DNA from: DASRWT01 sp963748485
Lineage (GTDB): Bacteria; Methylomirabilota; Methylomirabilia; Rokubacteriales; CSP1-6
Assembly (NCBI GenBank): GCA_963748485.1
Contig: CAVVJF010000012.1
Coordinates: 124,001 to 188,000 of the forward strand
Direction: 5' to 3'
Length of the DNA: 64,000 bases
How positions within the stretch are numbered: position 1 is the stretch's first letter; each line of letters begins with the position of its first letter. This document shows positions 51,140 through 62,947 of the stretch, in pieces. The notes under the pieces were generated by a model. It did not search any database, was not told the origin of the DNA, and worked only from the letters and a program-made list of their open reading frames with translations. The position numbers were made by a program, and so were the translations under genes.

Positions 51140-51577
51140 CTAGCGCCGGAAGCGTTGCTTGAGGGCGTCCAGGCCGACCTGGAACACGCCCTGCCCGATG
51201 GCCTGCGCCAGATCTCCTTCCCGCTCGGGCGCGCAGTCGAACTCCGCCCACCACTCGGCGAACGTGCGGCCGCCGTCCGTCACCGGGGTGAGCTTGAGGG
51301 TGGCGACGTAGTTGTCCACGCCCATCGGGCTCTCGAGGATGGAGTACGTGCACTGGAAGTCATAGTCGGACAGCGTCAGCAGCTGCTCGCGGATGACGCC
51401 GCCGTCCTTCAGGCGGAAGTTGCGGACGCAGCCCACCTTGTCGGAGGCGAGTCCCCCCTCGATGCGCGACTCCGCCACGAACGACGTCCACTTCGGGAGC
51501 GCGTTGAAGTCGCGGATCTCTGCCCACACCGCGTCCGCGGGCGCCTCGATCACGCTCGAGACGTAGACCTTGATCAT
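51140..51577 (-). CDS. SRPBCC (polyketide cyclase/MxaD-like) family protein
   Basis: A 145-residue single-domain protein, IKVYVSSVIEAPADAVWAEI at residues 2-21 and VGLDALKQRF at the end. It is clearly paralogous to the N-terminal domain of the following fusion (shared pattern KVGCVRNFxLxDGxxIREQLLTLSD). The fold binds hydrophobic ligands in a deep pocket. The gap of 141 bases to the flotillin gene holds a short GC hairpin (51642-51657) and no promoter that I trust. Confidence 0.85.
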   Translation of the reverse strand: MIKVYVSSVIEAPADAVWAEIRDFNALPKWTSFVAESRIEGGLASDKVGCVRNFRLKDGGVIREQLLTLSDYDFQCTYSILESPMGVDNYVATLKLTPVTDGGRTFAEWWAEFDCAPEREGDLAQAIGQGVFQVGLDALKQRFRR

Positions 51578-51718
51578 GGGCGGCTCTTCGGCGCGTGGTG
51601 ATCTCGCGCGCGGTGAATTTCTGATTTGATCCGGATGGGGGGGAGCGGCGCCGCTCCGCCCCCATGCCCCCCCACCACCTGCTGCGGTCGGGTCGCGCCT
51701 GGTGCCATTGGTGGCTGA

Positions 51719-53428
51719 TTATTCCTCAGTCGGGCCGTTGGGCGATGGCGTGGTGGGGAGGGCGGTCTGGCCCCCGCGGTCGAGGAGGCCGCGGGCCGCC
51801 TTGCCGACGTCGCCGGCGTCCACGCCGATCTCGCGCAGGAGCTGGTCCACCAGCGGCGCCTGCGCGCGAAAGCGCAACGCGGAGTTGACCACGCTGTCCG
51901 CGAGCCCGGCTCCCTCGCGCCCGTCGCCGCGCCCGCCGCCACCGCCGCCGAGCCCGTCCACCTGCAGAATCTTGATCCCTTCGATCCGCTCCATCGGCTT
52001 CACGGACTCGCGCACGATGCCCTCGAGCTTATCGATCAGGCGCATGCGCATCGCCGACAGTCGCGCCTCTGGGGTCAGCAGATTGGCGGCCTCGTTCATG
52101 AGGCGTAGCCCTTCCGCCTCCACCTCGTTGCGGATGCGGGCCGCGATCGCCCGCACCTTCTCGGCGTCGGCATGGGCCTCCGCCTCCGCCCGCACCGCCG
52201 CCCCGCGGTCACCGGCCGCGATCCGCTCAGCCTCCGCGCCGATCCGCACGCGGAGGGCGTCGCGCTCCGCCTCCTGCGCGGCGCCGATCAGCTCGATGCG
52301 CTTGCGCCGCTCGGCCATCTCCGTCTCGCGCGCGGTGAAGACTCTCTCTTCCTCCGACACCGCCCTGGCCCGGGCGAGATCGGCCGCGGCCTGCGCCTCG
52401 GACTGCGCCTTCGACTGCTCGGCCACCGCGATGGACCGCTGCTGCTCGGCCAGCTCGATGGCCTGGCGCCGGGCGATCTCGAGCTCCTCCACCTCGCGCT
52501 CACGCCCGATGCGTGCCTCCTCCACCGCCTGCTCCGAGGAGATGCGGGCGCGATCCACCGCCTCGCGCGCGGAGATCTGGGCGCGCTCGGCTTCCTGCTC
52601 ACGCTCCGCCCGCTGCCGCGCCACGTCGGATCGCTGCGTGGCGCGCTGGACCTCGAGCTCGCGCTCCTGTGCCAGGCGCGCGTACTCGAGCTCGCGGTCG
52701 ATGTCTAGGGCCTGGCGCTCGGTCTCCAGGTTCTTGTTGCGCACCTGGATCATCGTGTCCTGCTCGATATCGTTGCGGATCTTCTTCCGCCGCTCGATCT
52801 GCTCGGTGAGCCGGGTGAGACCCTCCGCGTCGAAGGCGTTGGAGGGGTTGAAGAACTCCATGCCCGTCTGGTCGAGCTGCGTGAGGGAGACCGTCTCCAG
52901 CTCCAGCCCGTTCTGCAGGAGGTCGCTCGCCACCACCGCCTTCACGCGCTTGACGTACTCCCCTCGCTTCTCGTGCATCTCCTCCATGGTCATCTCGGCT
53001 GCGACGGTGCGGAGGGCGTCCACGAACTTGCCCTCCACCAGCTCCTTGAGCGTCTCCGGCTCGAGGGTCCGCTGGCCGAGGGTCTGGGCGGCGGAGGCGA
53101 TGGCCACGGTCGCCGCCTGGACACGGACGTAGAACTCCGACACCACGTCCACCCGCATGCGGTCCTTGGTGATGAGGGCCTTGTCCCGTCCGCGCGACAC
53201 CTCGAGACGCAGGGTGTTCATGTTGACGGGCACGACCTCGTGGACGATCGGCAGCACGAAGGCGCCGCCGTTCATGACCACCTTCTGCCCGCCCAGCCCG
53301 GTGCGCACGAAGGCCCGCTCCTTGGACGAGCGGAGGTACAGCCAGTTCATGAGCCACACGATGATGGCGACCACCGCCGCCACCACCACCAGTCCCAGAA
53401 TCGCCGCGCCGAACTGTGCTCCTGTCAT
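51719..53428 (-). CDS. flotillin-like (SPFH/YqiK) membrane scaffold protein
   Basis: A 569-residue protein: an N-terminal transmembrane helix at about 8-31, an SPFH domain at about 35-200, and a long charged coiled coil at about 225-440 rich in Glu, Arg and Ala, ending in a Gly-rich linker (GLGGGGGGRGDGREG) and a C-terminal tail. This matches YqiK/flotillins, which organise membrane microdomains. It starts ten bases after the PEP-hydrolase-like gene stop, so it may be the last gene of the transporter operon. Confidence 0.9.
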   Translation of the reverse strand: MTGAQFGAAILGLVVVAAVVAIIVWLMNWLYLRSSKERAFVRTGLGGQKVVMNGGAFVLPIVHEVVPVNMNTLRLEVSRGRDKALITKDRMRVDVVSEFYVRVQAATVAIASAAQTLGQRTLEPETLKELVEGKFVDALRTVAAEMTMEEMHEKRGEYVKRVKAVVASDLLQNGLELETVSLTQLDQTGMEFFNPSNAFDAEGLTRLTEQIERRKKIRNDIEQDTMIQVRNKNLETERQALDIDRELEYARLAQERELEVQRATQRSDVARQRAEREQEAERAQISAREAVDRARISSEQAVEEARIGREREVEELEIARRQAIELAEQQRSIAVAEQSKAQSEAQAAADLARARAVSEEERVFTARETEMAERRKRIELIGAAQEAERDALRVRIGAEAERIAAGDRGAAVRAEAEAHADAEKVRAIAARIRNEVEAEGLRLMNEAANLLTPEARLSAMRMRLIDKLEGIVRESVKPMERIEGIKILQVDGLGGGGGGRGDGREGAGLADSVVNSALRFRAQAPLVDQLLREIGVDAGDVGKAARGLLDRGGQTALPTTPSPNGPTEE

Positions 53429-53438
53429 GACGAGCCTC

Positions 53439-54269
53439 CTAGCGCCGGATGCGCTTGAACTTTTTCGTCGTCTCCGTCAGGGCCACCTCGGTGGGCAGCC
53501 GCTCCATGCTGGAGGCGCCGTAGAAGCCGTGGCACCGCCGGCAATTGCGCAGGATGTAGCGCGCGTCCGCCGGGCGCGCGATGGGTCCGCCGTGGCAGAG
53601 CACGATGACGTCGGGATTCACCGCGCGGGCGGTCGCCGCCCAGGCATCGATGCGCCCCACGCAGTCCTTCAGGGTCACCGCCGTCTCCGCGCCGATGGCC
53701 CCACCGGTGGTCAGCCCGAGATGGCAGACCACGATGTCCGCGCCGGCCTTCGCCATCGCCGCCGCGCTCTCCTCCGAGAACACGTAGGGCGTGGTGAGGA
53801 GCTCCAGCGCCCGAGCCGCGCGAATCATCTCCACCTCGAGCGCGTAACCCATGCCCGTCTCCTCGAGCTGGGCACGGATGGTGCCGTCGAAGAGCCCGAC
53901 GGTGGGAAAGTTCTGGACGCCCGAGAAGCCGAGGGCGGCCAGCCGCGGCAGGAAGTCGTCCAGGATCATGAACGGGTCGGTGCCGTTGACGCCGGCGAGC
54001 ACCGGCGTCCGCTTCACGACGGGGAGGACCTCGCGGGCCATGTCCACCACGATGTCGTTGGCGTTACCGTAAGCCATGAGGCCGGCGAGAGAGCCGCGCC
54101 CGGCCATGCGGTAACGGCCGGAGTTGTAGATCACGATGAGGTCGATGCCGCCCGCCTCCTCGCACTTGGCGGAGAGCCCCGTCCCGGCGCCGCCGCCGAT
54201 GATGGGCTCGCCGCGGCGGATCATGCCGCGGAAGCGCTTGAGGATGTCGGTGCGGGAGATACGCGCCAT
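53439..54269 (-). CDS. PEP hydrolase-like TIM-barrel protein (Tm-1 C-terminal half)
   Basis: A 276-residue TIM barrel of the PF09370 type: GGGAGTGLSAKCEEAGGIDL near 25-44, LLVIYNSGRYRM-like and AYGNAND near 68-74, and CHGGPIARPADA near 227. In plants this domain forms the C-terminal half of Tm-1, the tomato mosaic virus resistance protein; in bacteria it stands beside UPF0261 proteins. Here the UPF0261 half lies seven bases upstream as part of a fusion with LivF. The enzymatic reaction is unproven. Confidence 0.88.
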   Translation of the reverse strand: MARISRTDILKRFRGMIRRGEPIIGGGAGTGLSAKCEEAGGIDLIVIYNSGRYRMAGRGSLAGLMAYGNANDIVVDMAREVLPVVKRTPVLAGVNGTDPFMILDDFLPRLAALGFSGVQNFPTVGLFDGTIRAQLEETGMGYALEVEMIRAARALELLTTPYVFSEESAAAMAKAGADIVVCHLGLTTGGAIGAETAVTLKDCVGRIDAWAATARAVNPDVIVLCHGGPIARPADARYILRNCRRCHGFYGASSMERLPTEVALTETTKKFKRIRR

Positions 54270-54276
54270 TGTTTTC

Positions 54277-56583
<2,307 letters not shown>

Positions 56584-56584
<1 letters not shown>

Positions 56585-57387
56585 CAGTGGCGTCCTCCGC
56601 CGATATAGATGGCTCGCACCTCGGCGTCGTCCTCGATCTCGTCGGGCGTGCCGTGCTTGAGCACGCGGCCGTTGTGCATGACGGTGACGCGTTCGACCAC
56701 ACGCAGGGCCACGTCGAGGTCGTGTTCGATGATGATGTAGCCCATGTGGGGCGGCAGCGCGGTGAGCAGCGCCACCAGCTCGCGCCGCTCCGCAGGCGAC
56801 AGACCCGCGGCGGGCTCGTCGAAGAGGATGAGCCGGGGCGCCCCCGCGAGAGCCATGCCGATCTCGAGCTGCCGCTGCTGGCCGTGGGACAGCGAGGCCA
56901 CCGGCTGGTCCGCCACCGCCCCCAGGCGTACGCGGTCAAGAAGATCGCGGGTGGCGGCGCGGCTCGGGTGCGCGGCGCGCGGCGCGCAGGAATGCGAAGC
57001 GGCCGCGCGCCACGCCGCGGACGGCGAGGAAGAGATTCTCTGCCACCGTGAGATCCCGACAGAGGAGCGAGGACTGGTAGGTGCGGCGCAGCCCCATGCG
57101 GATGCGCTCGTGGGGCGGCAGCGTGGTGACGTCCTCGCCGAAGAAGCGCACGGTGCCCGCGGTGGGCGGGAAGTCGCCGGTGACGGCGTTGAACAGCGTG
57201 GTCTTGCCGGCGCCGTTGGCGCCGATGAGCGCGCGGCGCTCGCCTGCCGCGACGGAGAGCGACACGTCCTCGATGGCCCGGAGCGCCCCGAAGGTGCGGG
57301 TGACGCGCTCGAGGACGAGGGCGTCGCCCGACGCGATGGGCGCCGGGCCGTTCTGATTGCTGACGAACCTCGGACGATGGAAGCCAT
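56584..57387 (-). CDS. livG: LivG-type ABC transporter ATPase, frameshifted
   Basis: About 265 residues. The N-terminal part (57370 to about 56970) holds Walker A GANGAGKT and the Q-loop RRTYQSSLLCRDL. The C-terminal part, in another frame, holds LSHGQQRQLEIGMALAG and LILFDEPAAGL. The break lies in a GC-rich run near 56970. A second indel near 57370 is likely, because no start codon exists in the frame of the Walker A half, while ATG 57387 opens the neighbouring frame. It belongs with the LivH/LivM/LivF genes around it. Confidence 0.72.
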
Positions 57388-57432
57388 GGTGTTCACGGGG
57401 GTGAGGAAGGCCTCCTGCCCCCGCGCCGTCGG

Positions 57433-58687
57433 CTACGGGCAGTTGGGGACGTCCCGGGAGCCGAGCCCGGCCTTGTCGAAGTCGGCCTTGGACATGCCCA
57501 GCCGCTGGTTGACGTTCGGAACCACCTTCACGACCTTGTTGAAGAAGCCGCCGTCCGCGCCCTTGGCCACCTCGGTGACGAACGTGGTGCCGATGGCCTG
57601 ACGGTTCTCGTCCAGCGTCACCGTACCGGTGGGCGTCTGGAGCTTGAGGTTCTTGAGGGCCTCGCGATACTTGGCCTGGCCGCCGGAGAGGTCGCCGTTT
57701 GACCGCCTCGAGACCGTCCAGGGCCGCCTTCATGTTGATGTAGTAGACGTAGGCGAAGAGCGAGGGGCTGGGGAACCCGTCCTTGAAGTTGGCCTTGTAG
57801 TCGGCCACGAACTTCTTCCACTCGCCGCCCTCGTAGCTGTCGGCAATGGGGCCGGCCGACGGCGTGCCGAGGAGCGACTCGCGACGCTTGCCCTTGAAGT
57901 TCAGCACGGTCTGGTCGACGGTGATGGAGCCGCCCACCATGGGCTTGTTGCCGCCCGACTGCTCGTACTGGGTAAGGAAGTTCACCGCGTCGGCGCCGCC
58001 CAGCACCACCAGGAGCGCGTCGACGTCGCCGGGCAGCTTGGCGATGACGGACGAGTAGTCCTTGCCGCCCAGCGGCACCCACGCCTTGTGGGTGACCCGG
58101 CCGCCCAGCTTGCAGTACTCGGTCATGAAGCCCTGCACCTGCGAGTACGGGAAGGCGTAGTCCTCGGCGATGAGGGCCATCTTCTTGTAGCCCTTGTCCT
58201 TGAAGGCGTACTCGCCCAGGCCCACCATCCACTGCGCGCCCTCGGTGTTGAAGCGGAAGAAGTTGGGCGACGGATCCTGGAGCGTGGTGGCCTGCGCGCC
58301 CGACGAGCCGTTGATGAACGTGGTGTTCGGCTGCGACTTCGAGTAGTTCTTCACCGCGATGCCCTCGGAGCCGGAGAGCGGGCCGACCATGATGTCGACC
58401 TTGTCCTGCTCCACGAGCTTCCGGGTCGCGTTGACGGCCACGTCGGGCTTCGCGTCCGACGAGGCCTTGATGATCTCGATCTTCTTGCCCGCGACCATGC
58501 CGTTGCGCTGCTTCACGGCCAGCTCGGCGCCCCGCATCCCGTCCTGGCCGCCCGCCGCGAAGGGGCCTTCCAGCGTGGCGAGCAGGCCGATCTTGACCAC
58601 CTGCTGCGCGTCGGCGATTCCCGCGACGGCGACGACCATCGCCGCCACCGCGAATCCCCGCATGCACTGCCTCAGAAGTGACCTCAT
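57433..58687 (-). CDS. LIV-type periplasmic substrate-binding protein, one frameshift
   Basis: About 418 residues after one correction. Signal peptide to about residue 27 (GIADAQQ), mature start VKIGLLATLEGPFAAGGQDG, type 1 periplasmic-binding fold. ATG 58687 has AGGAGG six bases upstream. Near 57698 an A run (AAA) carries one extra base, after which the frame of 57433-57621 continues (TVTLDENRQAIGTTFVTEVA). It is the ligand-binding part of the LIV transporter next to amidohydrolases, which suggests a peptide-like, amide or cyclic amide ligand. Confidence 0.8.
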
Positions 58688-58743
58688 CGTCTCCTCCTTC
58701 GTGGTGAGCGCGGCTCCGCGGCCGCGTGAGTGGAGCTGTCCCC

Positions 58744-59732
58744 TCATGCCTCGACCCGACGTCCCAGCCGCCCCTGCGCCGACCGCGCGCGCAGGCGGGC
58801 AACCCCGGCTGCCCACCAGCCGAGCACGCCGTCCGGCGAGAACAGCACGATGACCAGGAAGACTCCGCCGATGAGCAGGTTGAACCGCTCGCGGTCCACG
58901 AGGTCGACGGCGAAGTTCTGCAGCAGCACGAAGATCACGGCGCCGATGAACGGCCCGATGGGATGCCGCATCCCCCCGAGCACGGCGATGACGAGGATGT
59001 TGATCAGCCAGCTGGTGCCCACCGAGCCCGGCGAGACCAGCCCGTTGTACCAGACCAGCAGGATGCCGCCCACGGCGGCGATGAGCCCGGCCACCGCGTA
59101 GGCGGCCACGCGATGCGCGGTGACGTGGAAGCCCAGCGCGGCCATGCGCCGCGGGTTGTCGCGGATGCCCTGCAGGGCGACGCCGAAGGGCGCGCGCAGG
59201 AGGTACTGCACGCCGAAGTAGCCGGCGAGCGCCCAGAAGAGGGCGAGGTAGTAGAAGGGCACGGCGGTCGCGCAGCTCCACCCCGAGCACGCGCGGCGAC
59301 TGCACGGACTGGAAGCCCTGGAAGCCGTTGAACAGCGAGTAGTTCTGCTGGACGAGGTAGAAGAAGGCCACCCCGATGGCCAGCGTGATCATGATGGTGT
59401 AGATGCCCTCGGTGCGCACCGAGAACCAGCCGATGAGCGTCCCGCAGGCGGTGGCGATGGCGAGCGCGAGCAGCACCGCCAGCCACCACGGCCAGCCCAG
59501 GCTGATGTCGGTGCCGCTGGTGGCGAAGATCGCGTACATGTAGCCGGCGATGCCCGCCACCGTCATCTGGGCCAGCGACACCATGCCGCCGTAGCCGGCG
59601 AGGAAGGTCAGCGACAGCGCGATCAGCCCGAGGGCGAGCGCCTGCGCGCCGACCTGGAAGGTGAAGAAGGGCGTGGCCACGCAGCGGGTAGGCCAGCACC
59701 GCGAGCAGCACGAGCACGTGCCGCGGCCGCAC
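58744..59732 (-). CDS. livM: LivM-type ABC permease, frameshifted
   Basis: About 330 residues when two single-base shifts (near 59685 and 59265) are corrected. Three frames join: the first helix (RPRHVLVLLAVLAYPL), the central part with SLTFLAGYGGMVSLAQMTVA, and the end with ALQGIRDNPRRMAALGFHV and SPDGVLGWW. The start is uncertain: GTG 59732 is the nearest usable codon; a longer version from ATG 59873 would need another shift. Conservation on both sides of each break suggests sequence errors. Confidence 0.7.
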
Positions 59733-59897
59733 CTGCGCGGCGAGACGCCGGAGCCGGCGCGGCCCCGCCTCCGCGGACGGGCGTCGCCCCGCGGACCGGC
59801 CCGCGGTCCCCGCCGCGCGGCGCAGGGGAGGCCGCCGCGCGCGGCCAGGCCGTGCGCCCGGCGCCCGCGTTCATCGCCTTCCGCCACTGGGCCGCGC

Positions 59898-60848
59898 TCA
59901 CGCGCGCCGCCCCAGGATGCCCTGCGGCCGGAAGGCCAGCACCAGCGCCATGATGACGAAGGTGAACACGACGCTGTAGGTCGGCGCGTAGGCCAGGCCG
60001 AACTGCTCGGCCACCCCGATGAGCACCGCGCCGATGGCCGCGCCCACGACGCTGCCCATGCCGCCCACGATGACCACCACGAGGGAGGCGAGCTGATAGC
60101 GGGTGTCCTCGCCGGGGGCGATCGACAGCGCGGTGCCGCCCACCACGCCGGCGAATCCGGCCAGCCCCGCGCCGATGGCGAAGGTGATGGCGAAGACCAT
60201 CTGCACGTTGACGCCGGCGGCGGCGAGCATGGCGCGATCGTCCACCCCCGCCCGGATCATCATCCCCACGCGGGTGCGGTTGAGGAACAGCCAGAGCAGC
60301 ACGCCGATGGCCGCGGACATCGCCAGCAGCACCAGCCGGTACGTCGGGTAGACCTGCACCAGCGGCAGCGGCGTGCGGCCGAAGATCGCGCCCGGCGGGT
60401 CGAAGGTGTAGATCTCGCCGCCGAACAGCCACAGGAGCACGTCGGCGAGCATGATGGACAGCGCGATGGTGACCAGGGTCTGGCGCAGGTCCTCGCCCTG
60501 CATGAAGCGGAACACCGCCACCTGGAGGATCAGCCCGGACAGCGCGGCGCTCGCGAAGCCGGCGGCCACCGCGAGGAGCCACGACCCCGTCTTGTCGCCG
60601 ACCACCCAGCCCACGTAGGCCCCGAGGAGATAGAGCGAGCCGTGGGCGAGGTTGACGTTCCGCATGAGCCCGAACACGAGCGTGAAGCCGCTCGCCACCA
60701 GGAAGTAGAGGGCGGCGAGGGTCAGGCCGTTCAGCATGGTGGTGAGGAAGAGCTTGGCGTTGTCGACGAGCCCCCACACGGCCAGGGCGAGGAGGGGCAC
60801 GCCGAAGACCAGGCTCCAGAGCCACCGCCGACGGGACTGGGCGGTCAT
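59898..60848 (-). CDS. livH: LivH-type ABC permease
   Basis: A 316-residue permease with about eight helices and the LivH pattern FTLVFGLMRNVNLAHGSLYL near residues 54-73. ATG 60848 overlaps the amidohydrolase stop as ATGA, so transporter and hydrolase are translationally coupled. This gene is intact, unlike its neighbours livM and livG. Confidence 0.9.
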   Translation of the reverse strand: MTAQSRRRWLWSLVFGVPLLALAVWGLVDNAKLFLTTMLNGLTLAALYFLVASGFTLVFGLMRNVNLAHGSLYLLGAYVGWVVGDKTGSWLLAVAAGFASAALSGLILQVAVFRFMQGEDLRQTLVTIALSIMLADVLLWLFGGEIYTFDPPGAIFGRTPLPLVQVYPTYRLVLLAMSAAIGVLLWLFLNRTRVGMMIRAGVDDRAMLAAAGVNVQMVFAITFAIGAGLAGFAGVVGGTALSIAPGEDTRYQLASLVVVIVGGMGSVVGAAIGAVLIGVAEQFGLAYAPTYSVVFTFVIMALVLAFRPQGILGRRA

Positions 60849-62134
60849 GCCACCGAGCGGCCCCAGCGAGACTGGGCGGAGCGGATCTCCGGCTCCTTGT
60901 AGAAGACGCCGTCCTTCATCACGGCGAGGATCCGCGACTGGTCGCGGAGGATGCCGAGGTTGGCGAGCGGGTCGCCGTCGACGAGGAGCAGGTCGGCGAG
61001 ATAGCCGTCCTTGAGCTGGCCGAGCTCCCCGCCCCGCATCATGATCTCGCCGCCGTACCGGGTGGCGGACAGGATCGCCTCCATCGGCGTCATCCCGAGG
61101 TACTTCACGAAGTACTCGAGGTCGCGGGCGTTCTCGCAATGGGGCGTGAACGCAAATCCGTAGTCGCCGCCGGGCAGGACGCGGATGCCGCGCTTGTGCA
61201 TCTTCCGCAGCGACTCCGCCGCCGCCGCCAGCTCCACCTCGTAGCCCATCTCGACCGCCTTCGCCCGGGTGATGCCCCACGGCGCGGCGTGCTCGAGCAT
61301 GGCGACGAGGATGCCGATGCCGGGGGCCACGAAGTGCCGGTCCCGGTTGGCCTCCAGCATGTCGAGGGCTTCCTCGTCGGTGAAGGAGGCGTGGTAGATG
61401 ATCTCGATGCCGTGCCGCACGCACTGCTTGACCGACTCGCACGAGCGCGCGTGGGCGGCGACGCGCTTGCCGCGCATGTGGGCCTCGCGCACCGCGATGG
61501 CGACCTCCTCGTCGCTCATCCACGTGGTGCCCGCCGGCGAGGTGGGGGTGAAGTTGTCCCCGGAGAGGTTCAGCTTCACGTGGTCCACCCCGTACTTGAG
61601 GAACATGCGCACCGCCTTGCGCATCTCCTCGGCCCCGCTCACGAGCACGCCGAAGCTGAACTCGGGAAACGGCAGATGCGGCAGCGTCTCGTCGCCGAGC
61701 CCGCCCGCCACCGTGATCTCCTGGCTGCCCGCGAGGTAGCGCGGCCCCGGGATCAGCCCCTGGTTGATGGCGTTGCGTGTCACCACGTCGAGGCGCGGCT
61801 TGGCGCAGGCCGCGCCCACGCAGGAGGTCCAGCCTGCCTCCAGGTAGCGCTTGGCGACATTGGCCGACCACAGCACGTGCTCCTCGAGGGGCAGGCGCTG
61901 CAGATCGGCGAGCCCCGCCGCGTCGTTCCACGAGAAGTGGGTGTGGGCCTCGACCATCCCCGGCATGAGCGTCGCGCCGGCGCCGTCGATCACGGTGACG
62001 CCCGACGCGGGCAGGGCGCGCGTGCCGCGGGCCACCCGCGCGATCCGGTTCCCCTGCACCAGCACTTCGCCGGCGAACGGGGCCGCGCCGGTGCCGTCGA
62101 TCAGGCGTACGTTCGTGAAGAGCACGCTCGTCAT
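60845..62134 (-). CDS. amidohydrolase (metal-dependent, imidazolonepropionase/prolidase-like)
   Basis: A 429-residue amidohydrolase. The HTH metal pair is in VEAHTHFSW near residue 62, the bridging lysine candidate in VKLNLSGD near 190, further ligands in AAHARS near 227 and IIYHAS near 248, and the catalytic aspartate in LPGGDYGF near 318. ATG 62134 has GAGGAG eight bases upstream. It is paralogous to the gene at 62948. The enzymes may cleave amide or cyclic-amide compounds brought in by the coupled transporter. Confidence 0.9.
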   Translation of the reverse strand: MTSVLFTNVRLIDGTGAAPFAGEVLVQGNRIARVARGTRALPASGVTVIDGAGATLMPGMVEAHTHFSWNDAAGLADLQRLPLEEHVLWSANVAKRYLEAGWTSCVGAACAKPRLDVVTRNAINQGLIPGPRYLAGSQEITVAGGLGDETLPHLPFPEFSFGVLVSGAEEMRKAVRMFLKYGVDHVKLNLSGDNFTPTSPAGTTWMSDEEVAIAVREAHMRGKRVAAHARSCESVKQCVRHGIEIIYHASFTDEEALDMLEANRDRHFVAPGIGILVAMLEHAAPWGITRAKAVEMGYEVELAAAAESLRKMHKRGIRVLPGGDYGFAFTPHCENARDLEYFVKYLGMTPMEAILSATRYGGEIMMRGGELGQLKDGYLADLLLVDGDPLANLGILRDQSRILAVMKDGVFYKEPEIRSAQSRWGRSVA

Positions 62135-62145
62135 GGCTGGCTCCT

Positions 62146-62932
62146 CTACATGCGCTGGGCGTAGAAGCGCTTCAACAGATCCTCGCACTCCGCCGGCTTC
62201 TCGATGGGCGTCCAGTGCCCGCAGCGCGACAGCACTTCCACGCGCGCGCCGGCGATCCGCGCGCCGAGCTGGCGCACCGACTGGGGCGGCGCCACCGCGT
62301 CCTCGTCGCCGGTGACGAGCAGGGTCGGGCAGGCGATGGCGCCGGCATCCGCCGCTTCCGCGTCGGCGAGAGCCTCGCAGGTGCGGGCGTAGCCGTCGGG
62401 GCACTGGCGCATCAGGAGCTCGCGCACCGCGGCCACGGCCACCGGCCGGCGCGCCCGCGTCTCCGCGGACACCGCAGTCGTGAGCAGAGTGTCGGCGATC
62501 GCCTGCATGCCCGCCTCGCCCTCGCCGCGCGCCTTGGCCGCGCGGGCTCGGATGCCCGGCCGCGCGGCGTCGGGCGGGCTGGCGAGCGGGCCGAATAGGG
62601 CCAGGCTCCGCACCAGGCGCGGGGCGGCCACCGCGAGGTGCAGGGCCACGATGGTGCCGAGGGAGTGCGCGGCCACGTGCACCCGGTCGAGGCGGAGGGC
62701 CGCGCACACCCGCTGCATCGCCCTCGACGAAGCGACCGATGGACAGCGTCCCCTCCACGCGGTGCGAGCGGCCGGAGCCGGGCAGGTCCGGCCGGATCGC
62801 CTGATGCCGGGCCAGCGCGGGAAGGAGCGGCGTCCACACGTTGGAGGTGCCGCCGAGCCCATGGATCATGAGGACGGGCTCGCCGGCGCCGTCGCACTCG
62901 ACGGCCATCCGCTCGATGAGCTGGGTCGGCAT
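62146..62932 (-). CDS. alpha/beta-fold hydrolase, one frameshift
   Basis: About 262 residues after one correction. The oxyanion strand is VLMIHGLGGTSNVW near residues 20-33, the nucleophile elbow AHSLG near 95, and the catalytic histidine in CGHWTPIEKP near 240. A G run (GAGGGCG near 62722) has one extra base; without it FVEAMQRVCAAL reads through. The gene lies between two paralogous amidohydrolases, with gaps of 11-15 bases. It may be an esterase, lactonase or C-C hydrolase of the same pathway. Confidence 0.8.
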
Positions 62933-62947
62933 GCGCGGAGCTCCCGC

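Noticed and set aside
51642..51657. A 16-base GC palindrome downstream of the flotillin gene
   Set aside because: It has no loop of its own and no T run in either direction, so it is not a convincing terminator. Such palindromes occur by chance in this base composition.
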